DNA of 64,000 nucleotides from an uncultured Pseudothermotoga sp. GTDB taxonomy: Bacteria; Thermotogota; Thermotogae; Thermotogales; DSM-5069. Of this stretch, positions 16,485 through 25,498 are shown piece by piece (position 1 is the stretch's first letter; each line of letters opens with the position of its first letter). The notes beneath the pieces are model-generated. The model was not told the DNA's origin. It did not search any database and worked only from the letters and a program-made list of their open reading frames with translations. The stretch is from contig CALKJI010000007.1 in NCBI GenBank assembly GCA_937995655.1, positions 1 through 64,000 on the forward strand. The letters are read 5' to 3'. The translations under genes and the position numbers were made by a program.

Positions 16485-18362
16485 CTATGAGATCGTCGCG
16501 CCAGGAGCGATATCTCCATCTACCGTTAAAACTCTCAGGTTAGTACTATCCTTCGCCGCAAGTAACATCCCCTGTGATTCGACTCCCATCAACTTCGCCG
16601 GCTTGAGATTTACAACTACGATGATAGTTTTGCCAACAAGACTTTCTGGCTCATAATATTTCGCAATACCTGCTACGATTTGCCTTTGACCAAGGTCGCC
16701 TACATCAACAATGAGTTTGAGCAACTTATCAGATTTTGGTACCCTCTCAGCCGAAAGCACCTTTGCCGTTCTCAGTTTAACCTTTTTGAATTCATCAAGC
16801 TCGATGAGATCATCCATTCTCGGTTCACTCTCCTTTTTCTCAGTGGCAAATTCCTTCTTTTCAAACAAAGGTTTCCCATGGACTATTCTCACAGAGGGTT
16901 TCAAAATACCCCATCTATCGAGAAGTTCTTTGGAAGGTCCCCAATCAAAGCCAACTCTTAACAAAACTTCCCTAGAAGAATCTGGCATTATTGGTGAAAA
17001 CATCACAGCCACCTTCATCAGGGCTTCACAGGTGTTGTACAGGACCGTAGAGAGCCTTGAAAAGTCCTTCTGTTTTGCCAAAATCCATGGTCTTTTCTCA
17101 TCGAAGTATTTGTTCGAAAGCATTAGAATCTCCAAAATTTTCTCCACCGCTTGTGTCAAAGAGTATTCTTCCATCAACTTTTCATATTCTTTTACACGCT
17201 GCATGACATCTTCTTTGAATCTTTCATCTATTTCATCATGCTCTTTTGGCTCTGGTAAGACCGATGAATAATGTTTTTCCAGCATGGCCAGTGTTCTGTG
17301 CAAAAGATTGCCATAATCATTCGCAAGATCTGAATTCAATCTGTTCACAAGATTTTTTTCAGAGAAATCTCCATCTTTACCAAAGTTGATATCTCTCAAA
17401 AGATAAAATCTAAGAACATCGTTACCGTACTTTTCAACGAAATAACTTGGATCTATAGCATTGCCCAAAGATTTGGAGATCTTCTGACCGTCGACCGTTA
17501 GCCAACCGTGAGCAAAAACGGTCTTGGGTAAAGGTAATCCAACAGAGATAAGCATGGCTGGCCAAACAATGGAATGAAAGCGGTTGATCTCTTTACCTAT
17601 CAAGTGTAAATCGGCAGGCCAGTATCTGTTGAATTTCTCCGTATCAAAAGGATAACCTATCGCTGAAATATAATTTATCAATGCATCAACCCAGACATAT
17701 ATAACATGTTCTGGATCGTCTGGCATAGGGACTCCCCACTTGAAGGTTGTCCTAGTGATACTCAAATCTTTTAAGCCACCTTCAAGGATCTTTAGCATCT
17801 CGTTTCTTCGAAAATCTGGCTGAACAAACTCAGGATGATTTCTGTAATGTTCTAAAAGCGCATCTGTATACTTTGAAAGCCTGAAAAAATAGTTTTCCTC
17901 AGTTATATACTTCAATTCTCTTCCACAGGAAGGACAAAGTCTTTCAGCTCCTATCTCCTCTTCGTTCCAATAACTTTCACAGGGCACACAGTACCAACCT
18001 TTATACTCACCCTTGTATAAATCTCCATTTTCCATCATCTTTTTGACAAAATACTGCACTACCTTCATATGATCTTGGTCTGTCGTTCTTATGAAACCAT
18101 CGTTCGTGATTCCAAGTTTTTTCCATAGTTTTTTGAATCTGCCCGCAAGCTCGTCACAAAAACTCTGCGGGTCTTTTCCGGCATTGGTTGCTGCCTGTAA
18201 GATCTTCTGGCCATGTTCATCTGTACCAGTCAAGAAAAAAACATCGTACCCCATCATACGTTTGTACCTTGCTATGATGTCAGCAATTATGGTCGTGTAA
18301 GCACTACCAACATGGGGGTCAGAGTTCACATAGTATATGGGCGTAGTGATATAAAACTTCAG
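16485..18362 (-). CDS. metG: Methionyl-tRNA synthetase with C-terminal tRNA-binding domain
   Basis: A synthetase of 625 residues. It has FYITTPIYYVNSDPHVGSAY (HIGH motif), KISKSLGNAIDP (KMSKS) and a zinc knuckle (CVPCESYWNEEE, then CPSCGREL). Residues from about 520 are the EMAP/Trbp111-like domain (VKLRTAKVLSAERVPKSDKL) that dimerises and holds tRNA. The start is unusual. The strong GGAGG at 18375-18371 sits 8 bases before CTG 18362, which gives the standard N-terminus (M)KFYITTP. An in-frame GTG at 18377 overlaps that site and is less likely. Confidence 0.95.
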   Translation of the reverse strand: MKFYITTPIYYVNSDPHVGSAYTTIIADIIARYKRMMGYDVFFLTGTDEHGQKILQAATNAGKDPQSFCDELAGRFKKLWKKLGITNDGFIRTTDQDHMKVVQYFVKKMMENGDLYKGEYKGWYCVPCESYWNEEEIGAERLCPSCGRELKYITEENYFFRLSKYTDALLEHYRNHPEFVQPDFRRNEMLKILEGGLKDLSITRTTFKWGVPMPDDPEHVIYVWVDALINYISAIGYPFDTEKFNRYWPADLHLIGKEINRFHSIVWPAMLISVGLPLPKTVFAHGWLTVDGQKISKSLGNAIDPSYFVEKYGNDVLRFYLLRDINFGKDGDFSEKNLVNRLNSDLANDYGNLLHRTLAMLEKHYSSVLPEPKEHDEIDERFKEDVMQRVKEYEKLMEEYSLTQAVEKILEILMLSNKYFDEKRPWILAKQKDFSRLSTVLYNTCEALMKVAVMFSPIMPDSSREVLLRVGFDWGPSKELLDRWGILKPSVRIVHGKPLFEKKEFATEKKESEPRMDDLIELDEFKKVKLRTAKVLSAERVPKSDKLLKLIVDVGDLGQRQIVAGIAKYYEPESLVGKTIIVVVNLKPAKLMGVESQGMLLAAKDSTNLRVLTVDGDIAPGATIS

Positions 18363-18450
18363 AAAAATCACCTCCACTGTTGTTTTTATTTTACCTCATT
18401 TTCATTTCTAAAAAATTTCAGCTTGTGCCCCGTTTTGTTTATGAAGAATT

Positions 18451-20010
18451 TCACAAATAAAAGAGTTGCTGTGTAATCACCTTTTGTCCCCAACGCTTGA
18501 CAAACCATCCTCTGTCCGTTGTGTGAACAGGCAATATGAACTCTGGATTAAGATCATTTATCAATTGCTCAAGTTTTTCAGCTCCCACATGCCCAGAGGC
18601 GTGAAATTGTTTATTAAATAGGACTTTACCATCTTCGGTAATCTCAAAACCATGTGTCTGTATAGAGAACTTCCTTGTCCAGTTAGCAAACCTCAAAAAA
18701 TCCATCTGTTGTTCCTCTGAATAAGCTTCGCTCGATGAATGAATGTATATAGAACCCTTTAAAACTTCCTCATCCAGATCGAGTATGTTGTGAAAATCCC
18801 AGTATCCTGCCGAAACCATATAGTTTGACGGGCGCAAATTGATGGAATCTGGTGACAACAAAATTCCACTGATCTTTGCCTGTTCCATGATATCTCTCTC
18901 GAGCCCCACAAAAGACGACTTGGCCGTGTGAAAAACCCTAATATGTTTTGTCTCATCGTCAGATAATCTCCATATAGGTTCTACTTCGCCCATTTTGACA
19001 AGATAGGCATAATCCTTTGGCATCAAAACGAGCAGCCTGTTGGTATTTAGGGCAATCTTTAAAAAACTCATCATCCTTTCAAGGTGTTTTACAGAAAAAT
19101 CAACTATCACAAGCTTGTTGGTCTTTTGAACAAGTTCAAGGGCCCTCTGATAAACATCTTTTTCGCTACCTTGCCAATGGTCCTCTCGAGCCACATTCGT
19201 TCCTTCGGTGATCAACAACAGGGGATGTTTGTCTTTCAGAAATTGGAAAAAACTGTTGGTTCTCATTGAGAGTTCGAGTCTACTTTCTCCCAAGCTTTCT
19301 GCCCAGAAACTTTCTTCTTTTGTATCGGGACCCGTTCTAAAATCTCCAGTGTAGACAACCCACCAATCGTCAACCTTTGCAACCAGACCGGCTGCTCCGA
19401 TGACTGAATGATAAACAGGTAATACATACAACTGATCTTTCCAGAGTTCCTTGATATCTAAATGGATAAAATACTCTGGATCTAGGGACCAAGAAGTTTC
19501 CGAGCGATTTTTTACACAGATCTTCCTTTTGATGAATGACTTTTTTTCGGCTTTTAGCACATCGGGCCTGTAGATATCATCATCTTGAGATCTTTGCCTC
19601 TTTCGCAAATACAACTCGTTCCACACTTGTTGCTTGATTTGAGCATTTGTCTCAAGGATTGCCAGAGTTTCGTTTGTGGTCAATATGGGTATTTCTTCAC
19701 TCACTAACCCGTTAAAACCGGTATGATCCTCGTGGCCATGACTCAGAAACAAGAAATGTATGTGCTTATCTTTTTCAAACTCAGGTGGCTCGAGATCTTT
19801 TCTATAGATATCGATCCTCGGTAATAATTCCAGTTTGAGAAGATCGTGTAGAATTTTACCAGTTCTTGGCTTCAAATACTCTTCAAAGTACAAGGACCAC
19901 TTTGAAAAATTCAAACCAAAGTCTAGCAGGAAACCGTCGTTAGAATTATCGATCACCAGGATCTTGTTACCACCTATGCAATCAAATCCATCCAAGACTT
20001 CTACCTTCAA
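18451..20010 (-). CDS. Beta-CASP metallo-beta-lactamase protein (RNase J-like)
   Basis: A 519-residue zinc hydrolase. The metal motif is FLSHGHEDH, and YTGDFRTGPDT supplies a downstream ligand. The beta-CASP region carries SSSEAYSEEQ, FHASGHVGAEKL and ILPVHTTDRGW, in the order expected of RNase J/CPSF nucleases. It is divergent from ordinary RNase J, so RNA as substrate is inferred from the family. The start is TTG at 20010, 6 bases after AGGGGGA; an ATG at 20043 would bury that site. It is transcribed towards metG and is divergent from the sugar ABC operon. Confidence 0.85.
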   Translation of the reverse strand: MKVEVLDGFDCIGGNKILVIDNSNDGFLLDFGLNFSKWSLYFEEYLKPRTGKILHDLLKLELLPRIDIYRKDLEPPEFEKDKHIHFLFLSHGHEDHTGFNGLVSEEIPILTTNETLAILETNAQIKQQVWNELYLRKRQRSQDDDIYRPDVLKAEKKSFIKRKICVKNRSETSWSLDPEYFIHLDIKELWKDQLYVLPVYHSVIGAAGLVAKVDDWWVVYTGDFRTGPDTKEESFWAESLGESRLELSMRTNSFFQFLKDKHPLLLITEGTNVAREDHWQGSEKDVYQRALELVQKTNKLVIVDFSVKHLERMMSFLKIALNTNRLLVLMPKDYAYLVKMGEVEPIWRLSDDETKHIRVFHTAKSSFVGLERDIMEQAKISGILLSPDSINLRPSNYMVSAGYWDFHNILDLDEEVLKGSIYIHSSSEAYSEEQQMDFLRFANWTRKFSIQTHGFEITEDGKVLFNKQFHASGHVGAEKLEQLINDLNPEFILPVHTTDRGWFVKRWGQKVITQQLFYL

Positions 20011-20244
20011 TTTTCTTCCCCCTAATTGTGTTGAAAAGATCACCTATAATGTTACAACATCTTTTGAAAAGTCTAAACTAAAAATCAATAGTGAACTCTT
20101 CAATCATGTTCTATTAGAAAGCCTCTTGCCACAAAGTTGAAGTAACTCAGCCACAAGGTTCCCTAAAGTCCAAGGTTTATGTGCGTTTTTGACTACTGAT
20201 CTATCATCTGGAACTCTCTAAAACTACTTTATATAGCTTAATGG

Positions 20245-20284
20245 TTGATTAATATCAAAAGTTGTAAAATAATTTTGGTAACTT
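20245..20284 (+). promoter_or_regulatory. Probable promoter/operator of the CUT1 sugar ABC operon
   Basis: TAAAAT at 20265-20270 is a good -10 box, but the nearest -35 (TTGATT, 20245-20250) is only 14 bases away, so activator help is possible. A near-palindrome surrounds the -10: AAGTT (20059 plus 200, i.e. 20259-20263), the 11-bp AAAATAATTTT (20266-20276) and AACTT (20280-20284). TTGATTAATATCAA just upstream is a second short dyad. The rest of 20011-20302 holds nothing else that I can support. Confidence 0.4.
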
Positions 20285-20302
20285 AGAAGAGGAGGTGAGG
20301 TT

Positions 20303-21604
20303 ATGAAACGTCTGATCTTGGTTGTCCTGTTTATGACCGTCCTTAGTCTCATAGTTCCCGCAAAAACGACGATCACTCTTTGGCACGCCATGAGTGGAGC
20401 AAATCTTACAGCTCTTGAAGCCATCGTCAAAGACTTCAATGCAAGCCAGTCAGAGGTTGAGGTAGTTCCTGTCTTCACAGGTACATATGCTGAAACACTC
20501 ACCAAAGCTATCGCCGCATTCAGAAACAATACGCATCCGCACATCGTTCAAGTGTATGAAGTGGGACTCCAAACGATGCTCGATAGTGGCGCTATCGTTC
20601 CCGTTTTTGAATTGGCAGAACCTGGTTTTGACTGGGGAGATATCGTAGTACCTATTCTCAACTATTACTCTGTGGATGGAAAACTTTACTCCATGCCATT
20701 CAATTCCTCAACGGCTATTTTGTATTACAACAAAGATATTTTCCAAAAGGCAGGTCTGGACCCAAATAAGCCACCTACAACCTTTGACGAAGTTTTTGAA
20801 TACGGAAAGAAGATAGTGGAATCAAAAGCTGCCTTGGGCGGCATCGCCTTTGGTTGGCCTGCGTGGGTCTTCGAACAAATGCATGCACTCCATGCACAGT
20901 TTTACGCAAACAATGAAAACGGAAGAAAAGCAAAGGCAAGCGAAGTTTATTTCAACAAAGACTTCGGTGTCAAGGTCTTCAGCGAATGGATCAGATGGGC
21001 GCAGAGCGGCGTACTCGTTTATGGTGGTAGAGAATACAATGCCAACAACGCATTCTTGGCAGGGCAAGTTGCCATGCTAATTCAATCTACATCATCAGTG
21101 GGTTCGATAGAGAGTAAAGCCAGTTTCAAGGTTGGCACGACCTTCTTGCCAAGAATTCCTGGGTATCCAAAAGGCAATTCAGTCATAGGCGGTGCAACCC
21201 TTTGGGTCATGAAAGGTAAATCAAAAGAAGAATATAAAGCCGTTTGGGAATTCCTTAAATTTGTAGCAAAACCTGAAGTTTCACAAAAATGGCACAAATC
21301 TACGGGCTACTTCCCAACCAGCAACAGCGCTTTGAAGGGACTACTCGATGAAGGGTGGTTTTCGGTCCGTCCAAACCATCTAACGGCTTTCCTCCAAATT
21401 CTCAGCGGAATCAACAGACCTGAATCTCAAGGGGTGAGACTTGGCAACTTTGTTGCAATAAGGGACGTTGTCGATTCTGCCTTTGAAAAGGCTTTACAGT
21501 ATAAGGGACCTGATATCGAAAAAACAGCAAAGGCTATACTGGACGATGCAGCCAAACAGTGTAACCAAATTTTGAAAGACTACATTTCTCTGTACGGTAA
21601 ATGA
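20303..21604 (+). CDS. CUT1 ABC sugar-binding protein (UgpB-like)
   Basis: A 433-residue periplasmic binding protein. The signal peptide (residues 1-20) leads to TTITLWHAMSGANLTALEA, which resembles the glycerol-3-phosphate/maltooligosaccharide class. SMPFNSSTAILYYNKDIFQK and KAGLDPNKPPTTFDE are the family's signature. There is no lipobox. The ribosome site GAGGAGGTGAGG is very strong. UgpB-type proteins bind glycerol 3-phosphate or its diesters, but many thermotogal relatives bind oligosaccharides, so the ligand is open. Confidence 0.88.
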   Translation: MKRLILVVLFMTVLSLIVPAKTTITLWHAMSGANLTALEAIVKDFNASQSEVEVVPVFTGTYAETLTKAIAAFRNNTHPHIVQVYEVGLQTMLDSGAIVPVFELAEPGFDWGDIVVPILNYYSVDGKLYSMPFNSSTAILYYNKDIFQKAGLDPNKPPTTFDEVFEYGKKIVESKAALGGIAFGWPAWVFEQMHALHAQFYANNENGRKAKASEVYFNKDFGVKVFSEWIRWAQSGVLVYGGREYNANNAFLAGQVAMLIQSTSSVGSIESKASFKVGTTFLPRIPGYPKGNSVIGGATLWVMKGKSKEEYKAVWEFLKFVAKPEVSQKWHKSTGYFPTSNSALKGLLDEGWFSVRPNHLTAFLQILSGINRPESQGVRLGNFVAIRDVVDSAFEKALQYKGPDIEKTAKAILDDAAKQCNQILKDYISLYGK

Positions 21605-21658
21605 TATTATGGGGGAGATATTCCCCCATTCTTGATTTGAAAATGGACGGTGATCTTG

Positions 21659-22540
21659 GTGAATACTAAATTCCCAAATAGATTCATGCCTTATTTTTTG
21701 TTACTTCCTTCCATAACAGTTATCTTGATCTTCTTTCTGATACCAACGATCCGTTCCATATACCAAAGTTTCTTCAGAGTTTCTCCATTTGGGGATAGGC
21801 GTATCTTTGTAGGTTTTGGAAATTTTTCAAGACTTTTCACGTCTTCCGCCTATGTGAACAGTTTGGTCAGAACGCTTATCTTTGCGGGTTCTGTGGTGGT
21901 TATAGGTCTTGTCTTCTGTGTAATTGTCGCCGCATTGCTCAACCAAAGGCTCAGAGGGATGAGCATTTATAGAACCTTTTTCATATGGACCTACGCCATT
22001 TCACCTGCCATTGCAGGAACAGTTTGGGCCCTAATGTTCAATCCCGCAACGGGCCCTGTAGTTTATTTGATAAGACTACTAACCGCTAGGACAATGAACT
22101 GGATGAACGATTCAAACCTTGCCCTGGCTATCGTCATCATTGCAGCTGTTTGGAAGATGATGGGTTACAACGTTATATTCTACCTTGCAGGTTTACAAAC
22201 CGTTCCAGATGAGCTCTTAGAAGCCGCATCTATCGATGGAGCTAATGGGATTAAGCGATTTTTTAAAGTAACGTTACCTTTACTCTCACCAACGACCTTT
22301 TTCTTACTCATAATGAATATGCTCTATGCTTTTTTTGAGGTATTTGGTTTGATAGATATCATGACAAAAGGTGGTCCGGGGAACGCCACAGAAATATTAG
22401 TCTACAAGTTGTACAGAGATGGTTTCATAGCAATAGATATTGGTTTTGCTTCGGCTCAGTCTGTTGTCTTGTTCGTCTTCGTTACAATATTGACGATCTT
22501 ACAGTTCAAATACACTCAACAAAAAGTCTTCTACGGATAG
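21659..22540 (+). CDS. CUT1 ABC sugar permease (UgpA-like)
   Basis: A membrane subunit of 293 residues with six helices. The EAA loop that contacts the ATPase reads ELLEAASIDGANGIKRFFKV. I start it at GTG 21659, because GGTGATC lies just upstream; GTG at 21650 is also in frame. It is the first of two permeases; no ATPase gene follows, so a shared MsmK/UgpC-type ATPase encoded elsewhere is likely. Confidence 0.88.
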   Translation: MNTKFPNRFMPYFLLLPSITVILIFFLIPTIRSIYQSFFRVSPFGDRRIFVGFGNFSRLFTSSAYVNSLVRTLIFAGSVVVIGLVFCVIVAALLNQRLRGMSIYRTFFIWTYAISPAIAGTVWALMFNPATGPVVYLIRLLTARTMNWMNDSNLALAIVIIAAVWKMMGYNVIFYLAGLQTVPDELLEAASIDGANGIKRFFKVTLPLLSPTTFFLLIMNMLYAFFEVFGLIDIMTKGGPGNATEILVYKLYRDGFIAIDIGFASAQSVVLFVFVTILTILQFKYTQQKVFYG

Positions 22541-22549
22541 GTGATACCT

Positions 22550-23380
22550 GTGAGAGCTTACAAAAGTCAGAAAATCCAGGTTTATACAACACTTACAATA
22601 TTGACACTAGTAGTGATGTTTCCCATCTATTATACCTTTGTGATGGCAACTTTGAATTCGGCACAATCTTACAGCTATCCCCCAAGATTTATACCAAGCT
22701 CCCATCTGCTCGAAAACATGAAAGAAGCATGGAGAAACGCTGGAATGGGAAGATTGATGTTCAACAGTGCCTTCAGTGCAACAATTGTAGCCGTGGCAAA
22801 GATATGCTTTTCCATCCTTGCAGCCTTTGCCTTCACCTATTTTGGAAATTTCAAAGGTAAATATCTGTTTTTTGGATTGATTTTGATAACCCACATGCTG
22901 CCACTTCCAGTAAGGCTGCTCCCAACATATGATATGATGAAAACCTTTGGATGGGTAAACACCTACTATGCCCTAACGGTACCATTCTTTGCCAGTGCCA
23001 CTGGAACACTTCTTTTTAGACAACTCTTTCTCACCGTCCCAACTTCACTAGCCGATGCAGCAAGGATCGACGGAGCTGGTCCACTCAGATTTCTCTGGCA
23101 TATCCTTGTCCCACTTTCGAAAACCAACATGGGTGCCCTGTTCCTGATAGAGTTCAACTACATATGGAATGAATATCTCTGGCCACTCATAATAACCACA
23201 ACAAAAGAGATGAGGGTTGTACAGATAGGTATAAAGATACTCTTAGCCTCTGAAGCTCAAGCTGCTGATTGGAATATCATTATGGCAGGAACAATAATGG
23301 CTATGTTGCCACCTCTGATAATGTTGCTCATCTTTCAAAAAACTTTCATGGAAGGCTTCAGTATGAAGGAAGAAAAATAA
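22550..23380 (+). CDS. CUT1 ABC sugar permease (UgpE-like)
   Basis: The second membrane subunit, about 276 residues, with the EAA loop SLADAARIDGAGPLRFLWHI and six helices. GGTGAT (22540-22545) lies just before GTG 22550; GTG 22541, immediately after the upstream stop, is the alternative. Its stop codon is part of a bidirectional terminator, and the operon ends here. Confidence 0.88.
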   Translation: MRAYKSQKIQVYTTLTILTLVVMFPIYYTFVMATLNSAQSYSYPPRFIPSSHLLENMKEAWRNAGMGRLMFNSAFSATIVAVAKICFSILAAFAFTYFGNFKGKYLFFGLILITHMLPLPVRLLPTYDMMKTFGWVNTYYALTVPFFASATGTLLFRQLFLTVPTSLADAARIDGAGPLRFLWHILVPLSKTNMGALFLIEFNYIWNEYLWPLIITTTKEMRVVQIGIKILLASEAQAADWNIIMAGTIMAMLPPLIMLLIFQKTFMEGFSMKEEK

Positions 23381-23401
23381 AAGGGGCTTATAGCCCCTTT
23401 T
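23379..23401. terminator. Bidirectional terminator between convergent ABC operons
   Basis: A 10-bp perfect stem (AAAAGGGGCT / AGCCCCTTTT) with a 3-base loop. T-runs follow on both strands. It includes the last bases of both convergent stop codons, so it ends the sugar ABC operon on the plus strand and the DUF3798 ABC operon on the minus strand. Confidence 0.85.
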
Positions 23402-24456
23402 CAATGTTTTCCTTTCTTTGCACTCCAGCCATGCATGGCGAGCGCAAAAGCAATGACTGCATAGGCGAGAAACTCTCTGAAGAATTCCCCTACCTGTGGT
23501 TGGCCAAACAATTTATTACCGGCACTGGGTGCAACAACAAAGAGAGTGTGGAACAGCAAAACGCCTATTATTGCGTTCCAAATAGAGGCCCTTCTCGTCG
23601 AGGCACCACCAACGAGTAATGCAGCGATAGAGAAAAGACCAACCTGTTCATGACTGTTGTAAGTGTTTATCGTACTGATATCTTGAAGATAGATAATCTG
23701 GCCTATTGCAGCAAGAACCGTTGACATGATTACAGCTATTATCCTAATTTTATTGACTTTTATTCCTGCAACCTCAGCTATGTGCATATCTTGACCAACT
23801 GCTCTGATGTCTTGACCAAGTTTTGTCTTAAACAAAAAGTAAATGAGAAAACAAAGACCAACTGTTATGAGGATCGGCACCACAAAGACCCTTACCGTAC
23901 CTATTCGAACAATCCATACTTTGTTCAAAGCCGAAGCAATACTCCCATAAAGATCAACGGTATTTCTCAGACCCACACCTTCAGGTAGCAAAAACTGCCT
24001 TGTTTTGAAGGGTATTATCGAGCCTATGAAGAACAGAAAGATCAACTGGTAAACACCGTTTGCAAAGAAACCAAGGATCATGGATGTGATCATTTCTCTC
24101 CCCTTAGCTCTGTTAAGCACAAGCCCTGCCAGCCACCCCAGCAAGGTCGCAATTACTGAGCCAAGGATCATTGCCACAATGACACCAGGTATGTCCTTGA
24201 TCTTCCAATCCACAACGAAAAACATCGCTGCCTGCCCTGCCATAGCACCGAGCACTATACCAAAGTTCAGTCCCATTCCTGCTACAATTGGAATCAAGAG
24301 TGACAAAACCAAGAAGGTATTTCTGCTTAGCCTTCGAACTATCTCGCTCACCAAGAACAATGGGGGTATCCTTGCTACTAAAACAGCAGAGATGGAAAGA
24401 GCCAAGAAGGCTATCGGTACAGCGTTGGAAACAAGTATTCTTTTGAACTTCTCCAT
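23401..24456 (-). CDS. ABC importer permease 2 of the DUF3798 system
   Basis: A BPD_transp_2 permease of 351 residues, with the conserved MGLNFGIVLGAMAGQAAM early on and, near the C-terminus, ALLVGGASTRRASIWNAIIG. Its paralogue just upstream carries the same GGAS-RRAS motif, so the two form a heterodimer from an old duplication. It lies 1 base after the preceding permease gene and ends in the shared terminator. Confidence 0.87.
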   Translation of the reverse strand: MEKFKRILVSNAVPIAFLALSISAVLVARIPPLFLVSEIVRRLSRNTFLVLSLLIPIVAGMGLNFGIVLGAMAGQAAMFFVVDWKIKDIPGVIVAMILGSVIATLLGWLAGLVLNRAKGREMITSMILGFFANGVYQLIFLFFIGSIIPFKTRQFLLPEGVGLRNTVDLYGSIASALNKVWIVRIGTVRVFVVPILITVGLCFLIYFLFKTKLGQDIRAVGQDMHIAEVAGIKVNKIRIIAVIMSTVLAAIGQIIYLQDISTINTYNSHEQVGLFSIAALLVGGASTRRASIWNAIIGVLLFHTLFVVAPSAGNKLFGQPQVGEFFREFLAYAVIAFALAMHGWSAKKGKH

Positions 24457-24457
24457 C

Positions 24458-25498
24458 TCAGTTCGCCTCCTTCGGAGCCCTGGTGAGCGCGTACAGAATC
24501 ATTCCGTTACTCACTATCAGCCTCATAACTTCGGTTATATCTCCTCTTGTAACTTGGCTTAAAACAGGTAGAGCTATCGTCAAAAGCGTCTGAAAGGCGA
24601 TTGTACCAACAACAACGTTGGTTATCGAAGCCCTCCTTATAGAAGCTCCACCTATGAGAATAGAGGCAACAGCTGGGAAGGTCATGAACAAAGGAGCTTG
24701 GTACAACTGCAAAAACCCATAACTCTGTGCATAAACGATTATTCCGACTCCACCTATGATTGTTGATAAAACCACGGCTATCAGTCTGGCACGTTTGGTG
24801 TTCACACCCGAACTTATCGCATAGCGCTCATTTTGCCCGGTTAAATCGATGGCAAGGCCCATTCTTGTTTTGAAAAAAATGTATACAACTAAACACGCAC
24901 CAACAAAGAAGAGCAACAACCCTGTTGGCACTTCCAACCTACCTACTTTGAACTTGAGAAAGTTGTTCAAGACATATCCAAAGTAGTCCTGGAGTGTCAA
25001 GGTGTACCTTAACCCTCTACCACCAATTGCCCAGACCATGTCAGGATTAGAGAAAGGTAACAACAACCACATGATGGACATGAATGCAACTATCGAGTAA
25101 CCCATGTAAGTTCCCACCATCATCTCTTGCCCGCGGACCCTTTCGAGCAACCAGCCATACAGGATGCCAATAGCTGTACACAGAACAATTGCCAATAGTA
25201 CAGAAACCCAAAACCCAAAATAACCGACCAGACCAAGCTGCATGCTCACAAGAGCTCCTATGAGCCCCCCTATTATTCCAATTGGAAGTCCAAAGTTTGG
25301 TCCAATACCAGATCTTATCGTTGGTACCATTGCGAGTACCAGAACACCATTCATCCCTATTCTTTTGAGTGAATCACTGAGTAAGGATGGTATAGAAACC
25401 TTTGTGAAAGCCGCAAGAATAAATAGACTTATTAAGAAAACAAAGATTATCAAAGTTGGTATATCAACACGCTTTAGGAGATCAAAGAGTTTATTCAC
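24458..25498 (-). CDS. ABC importer permease 1 of the DUF3798 system
   Basis: A BPD_transp_2 permease of 346 residues. It has IRSGIGPNFGLPIGIIGGLI in the N-terminal half and ASILIGGASIRRASITNVVV near the C-terminus. It overlaps the ATPase gene by 8 bases. Similarity to its partner (RxxxGxNFGxxxG and GGASxRRAS) is visible by eye. Confidence 0.87.
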   Translation of the reverse strand: MNKLFDLLKRVDIPTLIIFVFLISLFILAAFTKVSIPSLLSDSLKRIGMNGVLVLAMVPTIRSGIGPNFGLPIGIIGGLIGALVSMQLGLVGYFGFWVSVLLAIVLCTAIGILYGWLLERVRGQEMMVGTYMGYSIVAFMSIMWLLLPFSNPDMVWAIGGRGLRYTLTLQDYFGYVLNNFLKFKVGRLEVPTGLLLFFVGACLVVYIFFKTRMGLAIDLTGQNERYAISSGVNTKRARLIAVVLSTIIGGVGIIVYAQSYGFLQLYQAPLFMTFPAVASILIGGASIRRASITNVVVGTIAFQTLLTIALPVLSQVTRGDITEVMRLIVSNGMILYALTRAPKEAN

